From NCBI RefSeq assembly GCF_024171865.1, contig NZ_JAMTCN010000011.1, positions 1-64,000 on the forward strand: DNA of 64,000 nucleotides, written 5' to 3'. The position numbers were made by a program, and so were the translations under genes. The notes under the pieces are model-generated. The model ran no database searches, had not been told where the DNA came from, and saw only the letters and a program-made list of their open reading frames with translations. This DNA is from Prauserella aidingensis (GTDB lineage Bacteria > Actinomycetota > Actinomycetes > Mycobacteriales > Pseudonocardiaceae). Shown one piece after another: positions 36,364 to 44,530 of the stretch; within the stretch, counting starts at the first letter, position 1, and each line of letters opens with the position of its first letter.

Positions 36364-37229
36364 TGGAGTGGTTGATCGCGCCGTTCGAGGTCTCGTTCGT
36401 TCAGCGGGCGCTGTGGGGAGGCGTGCTCGTCTCGGCGATCTGCGCCCTCGCGGGCACGTGGGTGGTCGTGCGCGGCATGGCGTTCCTCGGTGAGGCGATG
36501 GCGCACGGCATGCTGCCGGGAGTCGCCGTCGCGTCCCTGGCGGGCGGGAATCTGATGCTCGGCGGCGCACTCAGTGCCGCGGCGATGGCCTGCGGCGTCA
36601 CGATGCTCGGCCGGTCCCGGAGATTCGCTCAGGACACCGCGATCGGACTGCTGTTCGTCGCCATGCTCGCGACCGGCGTGATCATCGTGTCGTACTCGGG
36701 ATCGTTCGCCGTGGATCTCACGAGCATCCTGTTCGGCGACGTCCTCGCCGTGCGGTCCCGCGACCTGCTGCAACTCGTCGCCGCGCTCGCGCTCGCCGCC
36801 GTGGTGTGCGCGGGCGGGCACCGGGCGTTCGTCGCACTGAGCGTCGACCGGAGGACGGCGACGGCGCTCGGCCTGCGGCCGCGGGTGGCGCACGGGGCGC
36901 TGCTGTTGTTGCTGACCCTGGCCATCGTGTCGTCGTTGCACGTCGTCGGCACGTTGCTGGTGGTCGGGCTGCTCGTCGCGCCGCCCGCGGCCGCGATGTT
37001 CTGGGCCGACCGGATTCCGCTGGTCATGCTCGGCGCCGCGCTCCACGGCACCGCGGCGACGGCCGTCGGACTGCTCGTCTCCTGGCACGCCGGCACCGCC
37101 GCGGGCGCGACGATCGCGCTCGTCGCCGTCGCGCTGTTCGGCCTCTCCGCGCTGCTCTCCCGGCTGCGCCCGCGCCACCGCGCGCCGCGCAGCACAGCCC
37201 CCGAACCGGTTCCGGAAAGGACACTGTGA
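36363..37229 (+). CDS. aztB: zinc ABC transporter permease (AztB/ZnuB type)
   Basis: The 288-residue ABC-3 family permease has eight or nine membrane helices. Family segments are FLGEAMAHGMLPGVAVASLA, LTSILFGDVLAVRSRDL and HVVGTLLVVGLLVAPPAAAM. Overlapping GTG codons at 36361 and 36363 are out of frame with each other; only 36363 opens this frame. The stop overlaps the next gene (GTGA). Confidence 0.9.
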   Translation: MEWLIAPFEVSFVQRALWGGVLVSAICALAGTWVVVRGMAFLGEAMAHGMLPGVAVASLAGGNLMLGGALSAAAMACGVTMLGRSRRFAQDTAIGLLFVAMLATGVIIVSYSGSFAVDLTSILFGDVLAVRSRDLLQLVAALALAAVVCAGGHRAFVALSVDRRTATALGLRPRVAHGALLLLLTLAIVSSLHVVGTLLVVGLLVAPPAAAMFWADRIPLVMLGAALHGTAATAVGLLVSWHAGTAAGATIALVAVALFGLSALLSRLRPRHRAPRSTAPEPVPERTL

Positions 37230-38488
37230 CCGACAACGACACCGTGAGGGACAAGGACGCTGTCACGGAGAAGGACACCGTGACATCACGTGTGAGAACG
37301 ACGATGTTCCGCCCGCCTGCCGCGGCGGCGTTCGCCACAGTCCTCTGTGGAGTAATGCTGGCGGCGTGCGGCGGTGAGACGGGCCGCACGGCAGCGACCG
37401 CCACCAGCACGCCCCACGGCTACGTCGACGGCGCCGAGGAGGCCGCCGAACCCCAGTCGCGGCTCGTGGTCGCCGACGGCGACGGCCGGGGAGTGCGCGT
37501 GCTCGACCTGCTCAGCGGCGAGGCGACCGAGTTGGCGGGCGACGGTGCGGTCACCGGTGCCGTCACCGACGGCAGGTTCGCGTTCCTCTCCGGCGGGAAC
37601 CGCACCCGCGTGATCGACAGCGGGGTGTGGACCGTCGAACACGGCTACCACAACCACTACTACCGCACCGAGCCCGGCGCGGCCGGCACCGTAGCCGGCA
37701 CGGTCACGGGCGCATGGTCCGACACCGCGCTCACCGCGCTCGCCCGCGACGACGGCACGACGGTGCTGCTCGACCGCGAGGCACTCGAATCCGGCGAGGT
37801 CGAGGAGCGGGACACCGTCGACGGCGTCGCCGTGCCCTACGACCGGCACGTCGTCGTGGCGACCGGTGAGGGCGTCGCGGTGCGGGAACGCGACGGCGGC
37901 GAGGTCGCCGACCTCGACGTCACCTGCGAGGACCCGGGCGACGCTGCGGTGACCACCCGCGGCGTCGTGTTCGGCTGCGGCGGTGGCGCGGTGCTCGTCG
38001 ACTCCGACGACGGCGAGTTCACCGGCGAGGCGGTGCCGCAGCCGGACGGCGGCGCCGGCGCGGGCCCGTTCCGGCAGCGTCCCGGGGCCGAGACGCTCGG
38101 TGCGGTCGCGGGCCGTGACGGCGCCTGGCTGTTCGACGCCGCCGAGCCCGCGTGGACGCACGCCGGGACCGGCCCCGCCGCGGCGGCGGCCGCCACGGGC
38201 CCGGACGGTCCGCTGCTGGTGCTGACCGAGGACGGTGTCCTCCACGCCCACGCCCACGCCCACGCCCACGCCCACGACGCGGAGACCGGGGAGGAGACCG
38301 CGGCGACGAGGCTCCTGGACGGTGACGTGCCCGACGGGGTCACCATCGCGGTCGACACCGACCGCGCCTACGTCAACGACCCCGCGGCGGCGACCGTGCA
38401 CGAGGTCGACTACCGCGACGACCTGCGGGTCGCCAGGACGTTCGACACCGACGTCACGCCCTCGCTGCTCGTGGAGACCGGCCGATGA
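37226..38488 (+). CDS. AztD-like zinc-binding lipoprotein with a His-Ala repeat
   Basis: The 420-residue protein starts with a GTG in the permease stop. It has a charged leader of about 26 residues, then a lipoprotein signal ending LAACGG, so it is anchored outside the membrane. The body is a beta-propeller-like repeat protein (WLFDAAEPAW, VLTEDG) with a HGYHNHYY loop near residue 137. Near residue 340 it contains LHAHAHAHAHAHDAETG, with six alternating His residues encoded by a hexanucleotide repeat. AztD in Paracoccus is a periplasmic zinc chaperone that feeds AztC and is also a propeller with His-rich elements. This is a divergent paralogue of the AztD-like gene at 39517. Confidence 0.8.
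   Translation: MTDNDTVRDKDAVTEKDTVTSRVRTTMFRPPAAAAFATVLCGVMLAACGGETGRTAATATSTPHGYVDGAEEAAEPQSRLVVADGDGRGVRVLDLLSGEATELAGDGAVTGAVTDGRFAFLSGGNRTRVIDSGVWTVEHGYHNHYYRTEPGAAGTVAGTVTGAWSDTALTALARDDGTTVLLDREALESGEVEERDTVDGVAVPYDRHVVVATGEGVAVRERDGGEVADLDVTCEDPGDAAVTTRGVVFGCGGGAVLVDSDDGEFTGEAVPQPDGGAGAGPFRQRPGAETLGAVAGRDGAWLFDAAEPAWTHAGTGPAAAAAATGPDGPLLVLTEDGVLHAHAHAHAHAHDAETGEETAATRLLDGDVPDGVTIAVDTDRAYVNDPAAATVHEVDYRDDLRVARTFDTDVTPSLLVETGR
38243..38275 (+). repeat. hexanucleotide repeat coding for alternating His-Ala
   Basis: CACGCC is repeated five times and followed by a sixth CAC, giving six His codons. Gain or loss of a unit keeps the frame and would alter the number of zinc ligands. Confidence 0.9.
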
Positions 38489-39450
38489 GGGCACGGATGT
38501 GGGACGAGGGCGTGACGAGGCCGCGGCGCGGAGGCCGGTTCGCGGCCGTGGCGACGGCGCTGCTGTCGGTGTGCGCGCTGGTGCTGACCGGTTGTTCCTC
38601 CGCGGGTGCAGGCAGCGGCGGAATCGTGGTGACGACCAACATCCTCGGCGACGTCACCCGCGAGATCGCAGGCGACGAGGCGGAGGTGACGGTGCTCATG
38701 AAGCCCGGTGCCGATCCGCATTCGTTCGCGATCTCGGCGAGGGAGTCGGCGGTCGTGGAACAGGCGGGCCTGCTCGTCCACAACGGGCTCGGCCTGGAGG
38801 AGGGCGTCCAGCGCAACGTGGACGCCGCGGTCGAGTCGGGGGTGCCGGACCTCGCCGTGGCCGAACGGGTCGATCCGATCCGCTTCTCCGGTGGCGACTC
38901 CGACGGCGAGGCCGATCCGCACTTCTGGACCGATCCCCGTCGCATGCGCACCGCCGTCGAACACATCACCGACCGCATCGTGTCCGACGTGGACGGTGTC
39001 GACGAGCGGGCGGTGCGCGCCAACGCGGAGGCGTACCTGGCGAAGCTCGGCGAGCTCGACGAGTGGATGACGCGACGGTTCGACCGTATCCCCGACGACC
39101 ACCGCACGCTGGTGACCAACCACCACGTGTTCGGCTACCTCGCCCAGCGGTACGGGTTCACCGTGCTCGGAGCGGTGATCCCCAGCGGTACGACGTTGGC
39201 CTCACCCAGTGCGTCGGACCTCGAAGACCTGGCGGGCACCGTCCGCGAGGCCGGGGTTCCGGCGATCTTCGCGGACTCGACGCAGCCGGACCGGCTGGCG
39301 AACGTGCTGGCCGACCGGGCGGGCGTCGACGTGCAGGTGCGCTCGCTGTTCACCGAGTCGCTCACCGGCCGCGACGGGGGCGCACCGACGTATCTGGCCA
39401 TGATGCGCGCCAACACCGACGCGATCGTCGACGGCCTCACCGGCGCATGA
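38485..39450 (+). CDS. aztC: zinc ABC transporter substrate-binding lipoprotein (AztC type)
   Basis: The 321-residue cluster A-I receptor has a signal ending VLTGCSS, with lipid-anchored Cys. The metal ligands expected of the family are visible: His in GADPHSFA, His in ADPHFWTD, His in TNHHVFGYLAQRYGF and Asp in FADSTQPD. The loop between the first two is short and not His-rich, unlike ZnuA and like AztC. That leaves chaperoning to the AztD-like proteins. It overlaps the preceding gene by four bases (ATGA). Confidence 0.88.
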   Translation: MRARMWDEGVTRPRRGGRFAAVATALLSVCALVLTGCSSAGAGSGGIVVTTNILGDVTREIAGDEAEVTVLMKPGADPHSFAISARESAVVEQAGLLVHNGLGLEEGVQRNVDAAVESGVPDLAVAERVDPIRFSGGDSDGEADPHFWTDPRRMRTAVEHITDRIVSDVDGVDERAVRANAEAYLAKLGELDEWMTRRFDRIPDDHRTLVTNHHVFGYLAQRYGFTVLGAVIPSGTTLASPSASDLEDLAGTVREAGVPAIFADSTQPDRLANVLADRAGVDVQVRSLFTESLTGRDGGAPTYLAMMRANTDAIVDGLTGA

Positions 39451-39516
39451 CCTCACCCGCGGCGGGCCAGGACACGCCGCGGACCCGAACCCGGTTCCCC
39501 AGGAGAAGGAGAAGAG

Positions 39517-40710
39517 ATGAGCAGTACGGCTCGGATCAGGAGAGCCGCCGCGCTGTCGGCGGCGGCCGCGATGCTCGCGGTGAGTGCCTGCGCCGCGGAC
39601 GAACAGGAGAGCGGAAGCGGAGGCGGCGGCGGTGAACAGGGTGGCGGTGCCGACATCGCCGAACCCGTCGTCACCACCTACGACGGCGGCGTCTACATCC
39701 TGGACGGCACCACGCTCGAGGTGCAGGCCGACATCCCGCTGGAGGGGTTCAACCGGCTCAACCCCGCGGGTGACGACCGGCACGTCATGGTGTCCACCTC
39801 GGAGGGCTTCCGGGTCCTCGACGCGGTCGGCGGACAGCTGACCGACGTGACGTTCGGCGGTGCCGAGCCGGGCCACGTCGTCCGGCACGCGGGCCGCACG
39901 GTGCTGTTCACCGACGGCACCGGGCAGGTGCGCAGCTTCGACCCGCACGACCTCGGCGACGGCACGCCCGAGACGACCGAGTACACGACCGAGGAGCCGC
40001 ACCACGGGGTGGCCGTCGAGCTCGAGAACGGCGGGATGCTCGTGACGCTCGGCGACGAGGAGGAACGCAATGGCATCGCGATCCTCGACGAGAACCGGGA
40101 GGAGGTCACGCGCAACGAGAACTGCCCCGGGGTGCACGGCGAGTCGGCCGCGCAGGGCGAGGCCATCGCGGTGGGCTGCGAGGACGGCGTGCTGATCTAC
40201 CGCGACGGGAAGATCACGAAGGTCGACAGCCCGACCGAGTACGGCCGGATCGGCAACCAGGCGGGTTCGCCCGAGTCGCCGATCGTCCTCGGCGACTACA
40301 AGCAAGACGCCGGCGCCGAACTGGAACGGCCGACGCAGATCGCGCTCGTCGACACCGAGAGCGCGGAGCTGCGGCGGGTGGACCTGCCCGCCAGCTACAC
40401 GTTCCGTTCGCTCGCGCGGGGCCCGGAGGGCGAGGCCCTGGTGCTCGGCACCGACGGCAGGATCCACGTCGTCGATCCCGAGAGTGGTGAGCTGACCGAG
40501 TCCATCCCGGTGCTCGACGAGGAGTGGTCCGAGCCGATCGAGTGGCAGCAGCCGCGGCCTGCCCTGTTCGTGCGCGGGGGCACCGCGTACGTGTCGGACC
40601 CGGAGAAGCAGCAGCTCCACGCCGTCGACCTGGAATCGGGGGAGACGACCGCGACCGCCGATCTCGAGGCCGCGCCGAACGAGCTGAGCGGGGTCGTGCA
40701 CGCGCACTGA
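39517..40710 (+). CDS. aztD: zinc metallochaperone AztD-like lipoprotein
   Basis: The 397-residue protein has a signal ending AVSACAA (lipobox) and a Gly/Ser linker. A propeller-like chain follows: VYILDGTTLEVQADIPLEGF, VLDAVGGQLTDVTFGG, GRIHVVDPESGELTESIPV. Possible zinc ligands are HVVRHAG, EEPHHGVAVE, CPGVHGES and the last residues VVHAH. AGGAGAAGGAGAAGAG precedes the ATG, 66 bases after aztC. It and the protein at 37226 share fold and context but little sequence. Confidence 0.85.
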   Translation: MSSTARIRRAAALSAAAAMLAVSACAADEQESGSGGGGGEQGGGADIAEPVVTTYDGGVYILDGTTLEVQADIPLEGFNRLNPAGDDRHVMVSTSEGFRVLDAVGGQLTDVTFGGAEPGHVVRHAGRTVLFTDGTGQVRSFDPHDLGDGTPETTEYTTEEPHHGVAVELENGGMLVTLGDEEERNGIAILDENREEVTRNENCPGVHGESAAQGEAIAVGCEDGVLIYRDGKITKVDSPTEYGRIGNQAGSPESPIVLGDYKQDAGAELERPTQIALVDTESAELRRVDLPASYTFRSLARGPEGEALVLGTDGRIHVVDPESGELTESIPVLDEEWSEPIEWQQPRPALFVRGGTAYVSDPEKQQLHAVDLESGETTATADLEAAPNELSGVVHAH

Positions 40711-40896
40711 CGTCGCGCCCGCGCAGGCACCGGAGCATCCGACGCGCGCGGTCGGCGTCCCGTCGTCATACCAAGGTCGTGGAGGCCAGGGGCGTCGACC
40801 GCGCGTGTCACCCGTCGGTGGATGATGGAAGGGCGGCGCAGACGCCGCGAACGTCACATCACGAGACATGTCATCACCCAAGGGGGTCCATCGCCG

Positions 40897-42852
40897 ATGG
40901 CGGAGCAGGCAGTGGAGTCGGAGCAGCAGGCCGAGACGCACGAGTTCCAGGCCGAGGCGCGGCAGCTGCTGCGACTGATGGTGCATTCGATCTATTCGGA
41001 CAAGGACGTGTTCCTGCGGGAGCTGCTGTCCAACGCGTCGGACGCGCTGGACAAGGTGCGGCTCGAGTCGATGGTCGACAAGGATCTGGAGGTCGACACC
41101 GACGACCTGCACATCCAGCTGGAACGCGACCCGGCCGCGCGGACGCTGACCGTGCGCGACAACGGCATCGGGATGTCGCGCGACGAGGTCGTCGGCCTCA
41201 TCGGCACGATCGCCCGGTCCGGCACGGCCGAGTTGCTGGAGAAACTCAAGTCCGCGCAGGAGGCGCAGGGCAGCGACCTCATCGGGCAGTTCGGTGTCGG
41301 CTTCTACTCGGCGTTCATGGTCGCCGACAAGGTCACGGTCGTGACCCGCAAGGCGGGTGAGAGCGTCGGCACCCGGTGGGAGTCCGAGGGCGAGGCGACC
41401 TACACGATCGCCGACGTGCCCGACGCCCCGCAGGGCACCGCCGTGACCCTGCACCTCAAGCCCGTCGACACCGACGACGGCATGCACGACTACACCGACA
41501 CCGGCGTGCTGCGGCGGATCGTCACCCGCTACTCGGACTTCCTCGCCTGGCCGATCCGCATGGAGGTCGAGCGGGTCCGGAAGAGCGAGGACGGCGAGTC
41601 CGAGGAGACCGTCGTCGAGCCGGAGACGCTGAACTCGATGAAGGCGCTGTGGGCCCGGCCGCGCAGCGAGGTCACCGACGCCGAGTACAACGAGTTCTAC
41701 AAGCACATCAGCCACGACTGGGCGGACCCGCTCGAGACGATGCGGCTGCACGCCGAGGGCACGTTCGAGTACCAGGCGCTGCTGTTCCTGCCCTCGCGTG
41801 CGCCGATGGACCTGTTCACCCGCGAGGCGAAGCGCGGCGTGCAGCTCTACGTCAAGCGCGTGTTCATCATGGACGACTGCGAAGAGCTGATGCCCGAGTA
41901 TTTGCGCTTCGTCAAGGGCGTCGTCGACGCGCAGGACCTGTCGCTCAACGTCTCGCGGGAGATCCTGCAGCAGGACCGGCAGATCCGTGCCATGCGGCGC
42001 AGGCTCGCCAAGAAGGTGCTGTCCACCGTGGCCGGTCTGGTCAAGTCCGAGGAGTCCGAGGACAGGGACAAGTACCGCACGTTCTGGAGTCAGTTCGGCA
42101 CGTGCGTGAAGGAAGGGCTGGTCACCGACCCGGACAGCAGGCAGGACATCCTCGAGATCGCCTCGTTCGACTCGACCCGCTCGGCCGACGAGCAGACCAC
42201 CCTGGCCGAGTACATCGAGCGGATGCCCGAGGGTCAGGAGCACATCTACTACCTGACCGGCAAGTCCCGCGAGATGGTGGAGAAGTCGCCGCACATGGAG
42301 GCCTTCACCAGCAAGGGCATCGAGGTGCTGATCCTCACCGACCAGGTCGACGAGATGTGGGTCGACTCGGGTGCCGAGTTCCAGGGCAAGACGTTCCGGT
42401 CGATCGCCAAGGGCGAGGTCGACCTCGACGGCAACGACGAGGCCGACGACTCGGCCGACGAGGCCAAGAAGGAGGAGTTCGCCGGGCTGCTCGAGTGGCT
42501 CCGGGAGACCCTGTCGGACGAGGTGAAGGACGTGCGGCTGTCGTCGCGGCTGACGACCTCGCCCGCCTGCATCGTCGGCGACGAGGGCGACCTGAGCCCG
42601 GAACTGGTCCGCATCTACCGCCAGTTGGGTCAGCCGCTGCCGGACGTCAAGCGCATCCTGGAGATCAACCCGGAGCACGCGCTCGTGACCGGGCTGCGCG
42701 AGTCGCACGCGAAGAACGCCGAGGACCCGTCGCTGCCGGAGGTGGCGCAGCTGCTGTACGGCACGACGCTGCTGGCCGAGGGTGAGGAGCTGCCGGATCC
42801 GCACAAGTTCGCGCAGCTGCTGTCGGGCAGGCTCGCCGCCGGACTCGGCTGA
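40897..42852 (+). CDS. htpG: molecular chaperone HtpG (Hsp90)
   Basis: HtpG is the bacterial Hsp90 ATPase. The 651-residue protein has the GHKL ATP site: FLRELLSNASDALDKVR, VRDNGIGMSRDEVVGLIG and GQFGVGFYSAFMVADKV. The middle domain contains LSLNVSREILQQDRQIRAM. The ATG at 40897 follows AGGGGG by ten bases. The 186-bp upstream region has no recognisable heat-shock operator. Confidence 0.96.
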   Translation: MAEQAVESEQQAETHEFQAEARQLLRLMVHSIYSDKDVFLRELLSNASDALDKVRLESMVDKDLEVDTDDLHIQLERDPAARTLTVRDNGIGMSRDEVVGLIGTIARSGTAELLEKLKSAQEAQGSDLIGQFGVGFYSAFMVADKVTVVTRKAGESVGTRWESEGEATYTIADVPDAPQGTAVTLHLKPVDTDDGMHDYTDTGVLRRIVTRYSDFLAWPIRMEVERVRKSEDGESEETVVEPETLNSMKALWARPRSEVTDAEYNEFYKHISHDWADPLETMRLHAEGTFEYQALLFLPSRAPMDLFTREAKRGVQLYVKRVFIMDDCEELMPEYLRFVKGVVDAQDLSLNVSREILQQDRQIRAMRRRLAKKVLSTVAGLVKSEESEDRDKYRTFWSQFGTCVKEGLVTDPDSRQDILEIASFDSTRSADEQTTLAEYIERMPEGQEHIYYLTGKSREMVEKSPHMEAFTSKGIEVLILTDQVDEMWVDSGAEFQGKTFRSIAKGEVDLDGNDEADDSADEAKKEEFAGLLEWLRETLSDEVKDVRLSSRLTTSPACIVGDEGDLSPELVRIYRQLGQPLPDVKRILEINPEHALVTGLRESHAKNAEDPSLPEVAQLLYGTTLLAEGEELPDPHKFAQLLSGRLAAGLG

Positions 42853-42874
42853 GCGCAGCCGAACACCGCACGTG

Positions 42875-42916
42875 AGGGGCGGGCCGGGGATCAGGTGGGT
42901 GTCCCGGCCCGCCCCT
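42875..42916 (+). terminator. htpG terminator, 14-bp perfect stem
   Basis: AGGGGCGGGCCGGG (42875-42888) pairs perfectly with 42903-42916 around a 14-nt loop, 22 bases after htpG. The same GGGGCGGG(C/T)CGGG core recurs in the hairpin at 62417. Confidence 0.8.
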
Positions 42917-43004
42917 TGCCGTTCGGTAGGTCCGTTCGACCGAGGGCGTCGGCACCGGGCGCGGTGACGGTGTCGTGGACCGGCCGCCGGTGGCGCTGTC
43001 GGCC

Positions 43005-43035
43005 GCCGGTGCTCTCGGCGAACCGGAGCACCGGC
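43005..43035. terminator. hairpin serving the minus-strand methyltransferase gene
   Basis: GCCGGTGCTC (43005-43014) and GAGCACCGGC (43026-43035) are perfect arms with an 11-nt loop, ending 19 bases beyond the stop of the methyltransferase gene on the minus strand. Confidence 0.55.
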
Positions 43036-43054
43036 GCGGGCCCGGGAACCGGGT

Positions 43055-43579
43055 TCAGGTGCGACGCGCGACCCGCACGATGCGGGACACGCTCGGCTGC
43101 GGCGGGCTGAAGTCGTCACCGCCGATGCGGGTGATCTCGGTGACCGTGAACTCGGGCGGAAGCCGGCCGAAGTCGGAGTCCTGGCCGGTGGCGAGCACGG
43201 CCGTGCGGAACGAGAGTTGCGGCAGAAGGTCGATCAGCGATTCGGTGACGGCGTCGGGCAGGCTGCCGATCAGCACGTCGTAACGCAGCTCGTGCACGAG
43301 CTGCAGCGCATCGCCCTGCCGGACGTGTGCGTGTGGTACTGCCCGCCGGAGTGCCTCGAGCAGCCGCGGATCGAGTTCCACGACGGTCAGGCCGGCGCAG
43401 GGCGGCATCGCGCGCGCCACCGTGCCTGCTCCTGCTCCCACCTCGAGCACCGTATCGCTCGGGCGGATGCCGGCCGCGTCGACGAGCATGGTGAGCTTGT
43501 CGGGCGATACCAGGAAGTGCTGCTCGAGAGCCGGGTCGGCCAAGGCGTGCAGTTCATCCCTGTTCGCCGGACCTCTCAT
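43055..43579 (-). CDS. short KsgA/Erm-like methyltransferase
   Basis: The 174-residue protein resembles the N-terminal SAM domain of the rRNA adenine dimethylase family: EQHFLVSPDKLTMLVDAAGI, DTVLEVGAGAGTVARAM (SAM loop), LTVVELDPRLLEALRR and HVRQGDAL. Where KsgA and Erm have the catalytic NLPY/NIPY-type motif, this protein reads LIGSLPDA, and the C-terminal RNA-binding domain is missing (about 100 residues shorter). It therefore may not methylate adenine in rRNA. It could be a small SAM-dependent enzyme of another kind. Confidence 0.78.
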   Translation of the reverse strand: MRGPANRDELHALADPALEQHFLVSPDKLTMLVDAAGIRPSDTVLEVGAGAGTVARAMPPCAGLTVVELDPRLLEALRRAVPHAHVRQGDALQLVHELRYDVLIGSLPDAVTESLIDLLPQLSFRTAVLATGQDSDFGRLPPEFTVTEITRIGGDDFSPPQPSVSRIVRVARRT

Positions 43580-43802
43580 GTCTCCGCATTGTCCGCCGCG
43601 GTGCCGAGCTCCGCGATGCGGACCGGCCCTGTCACGCGACGACCGTCGACGGCACCCGCCGCGAGCGACGATCCGGACGTTCCGGAGGCGTCGGGTAACA
43701 GTTCGGTCATTTTATGAGTGAGTCCATTGTGAGGACTGAGGTCTGAGTTGTTTGATGAGACGGAAGTTGTGAGGGTCCCGATGTCCGGAAGGAGGTTGAG
43801 CC

Positions 43803-44084
43803 ATGAATAGGTATACGTGGGAGGACGGGACAGCCTGGTGGTTGGAAGCGTTCCGTGAGTCGGATGAGCTCCTCGAGTGGAAGGTCTGCTTGGAGAATGC
43901 TTCGCGCCCTGAGCTTGAGAGTATACTTGGAATAGCGATGGAAACGCCGGTTGGCTATGATGCAACGGTTAGCCAGGTGAAGTTGGCGCTGGAGAAATTT
44001 TATTCCGGTGCGGTTGACAAATTTGGCTTGGATGGATCGAAATTCTCCTTCTGCGTATCGGCGTACAAGGCGGAATCGACGTAA
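43803..44084 (+). CDS. orphan 93-residue protein in a low-GC islet
   Basis: A strong ribosome site (AAGGAGG, 43789-43795) lies seven bases before the ATG. The gene is about 50% GC, against about 70% around it, and uses codons such as AAA, ATA, TTT and GAT that are rare in its neighbours. This points to recent transfer. The product is acidic and helical (WEDGTAWWLEAFRESDELLE, VSQVKLALEKFYSGAVDKFG) with no signal or membrane segment. I do not recognise the family. Lying just before a Hint-domain stub, it could be the immunity protein of a lost polymorphic toxin, which is inference. Confidence 0.7.
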   Translation: MNRYTWEDGTAWWLEAFRESDELLEWKVCLENASRPELESILGIAMETPVGYDATVSQVKLALEKFYSGAVDKFGLDGSKFSFCVSAYKAEST

Positions 44085-44159
44085 TCATGTTCGTATAGAA
44101 GTCCGGCCGCAGTACTATGCTCCAGCGCCCGGATTGAGGACGTCGTGCGGTCGCACTGA

Positions 44160-44382
44160 ACCCCGAGGGCGGTTCAGCACCGTGGTGTTGATGGCGGATG
44201 GGACTTCTCGGCCGATCGAGGAGGTCGAGCTCGGTGACCGTGTGCTCGTGACCAACCCCCATACCGGCGACACCGCAGTAGCGTGGCCGAGCCGGGATGG
44301 ATACTTCTCCTGGGACGATGAAGCTCCCGGCCGGCTAAACGCGCGTCAGCCACTCACCCCGACCGGAGCCTGCGGGTCCTGA
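44160..44382 (+). pseudogene. remnant of a polymorphic-toxin Hint (pretoxin) domain
   Basis: The frame includes TVVLMADGTSRPIEEVELGD followed by RVLVTNPHTGDTAV, the start of a Hint domain as found ahead of toxin tips in RHS-like and type VII secreted toxins. The residue before FSTVV, where the self-cleaving Cys is expected, is Arg. The domain stops after about 40 residues in unrelated sequence and a stop at 44380-44382. Nothing upstream encodes a toxin body. Confidence 0.65.
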
Positions 44383-44472
44383 CATTCGCGCAGCTACGCG
44401 CGGTCAGGCCGGCCTACTGGCGTGGCCGACCGCGGCCGCGGGCCCGTCGCAGCCGAAACACCGCACGGCCAC

Positions 44473-44499
44473 GACGGGCGCGGGACGTCCCGGCCCGTC
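44473..44499 (-). terminator. hairpin after the ROK regulator gene
   Basis: GACGGGC (44473-44479) pairs with GCCCGTC (44493-44499), and inside lies the palindrome CGGGACGTCCCG. It begins 32 bases beyond the ROK stop codon on the minus strand. Confidence 0.5.
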
Positions 44500-44530
44500 C
44501 TCCAACCAGGCGGCCCGCGCGGCACGGCGC

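Larger units (their letters stand above)
44085..44530. other. gene-poor region with GC rising back to the chromosomal level
   Basis: Apart from the Hint stub and the ROK terminator, no gene is supported here. GC rises from about 50% near 44100 to over 70% by 44400, which marks the right edge of the islet. No transposase, tRNA or flanking direct repeat was seen. Confidence 0.6.

Noticed and set aside
39202-43119. A 1305-codon open frame on the minus strand across aztC, aztD and htpG
   Set aside because: It lies opposite genes with clear family motifs and has no recognisable domain.
43576-43965. A 129-residue minus-strand frame in the low-GC islet
   Set aside because: It overlaps the better supported plus-strand gene, has no ribosome site and shows no domain.
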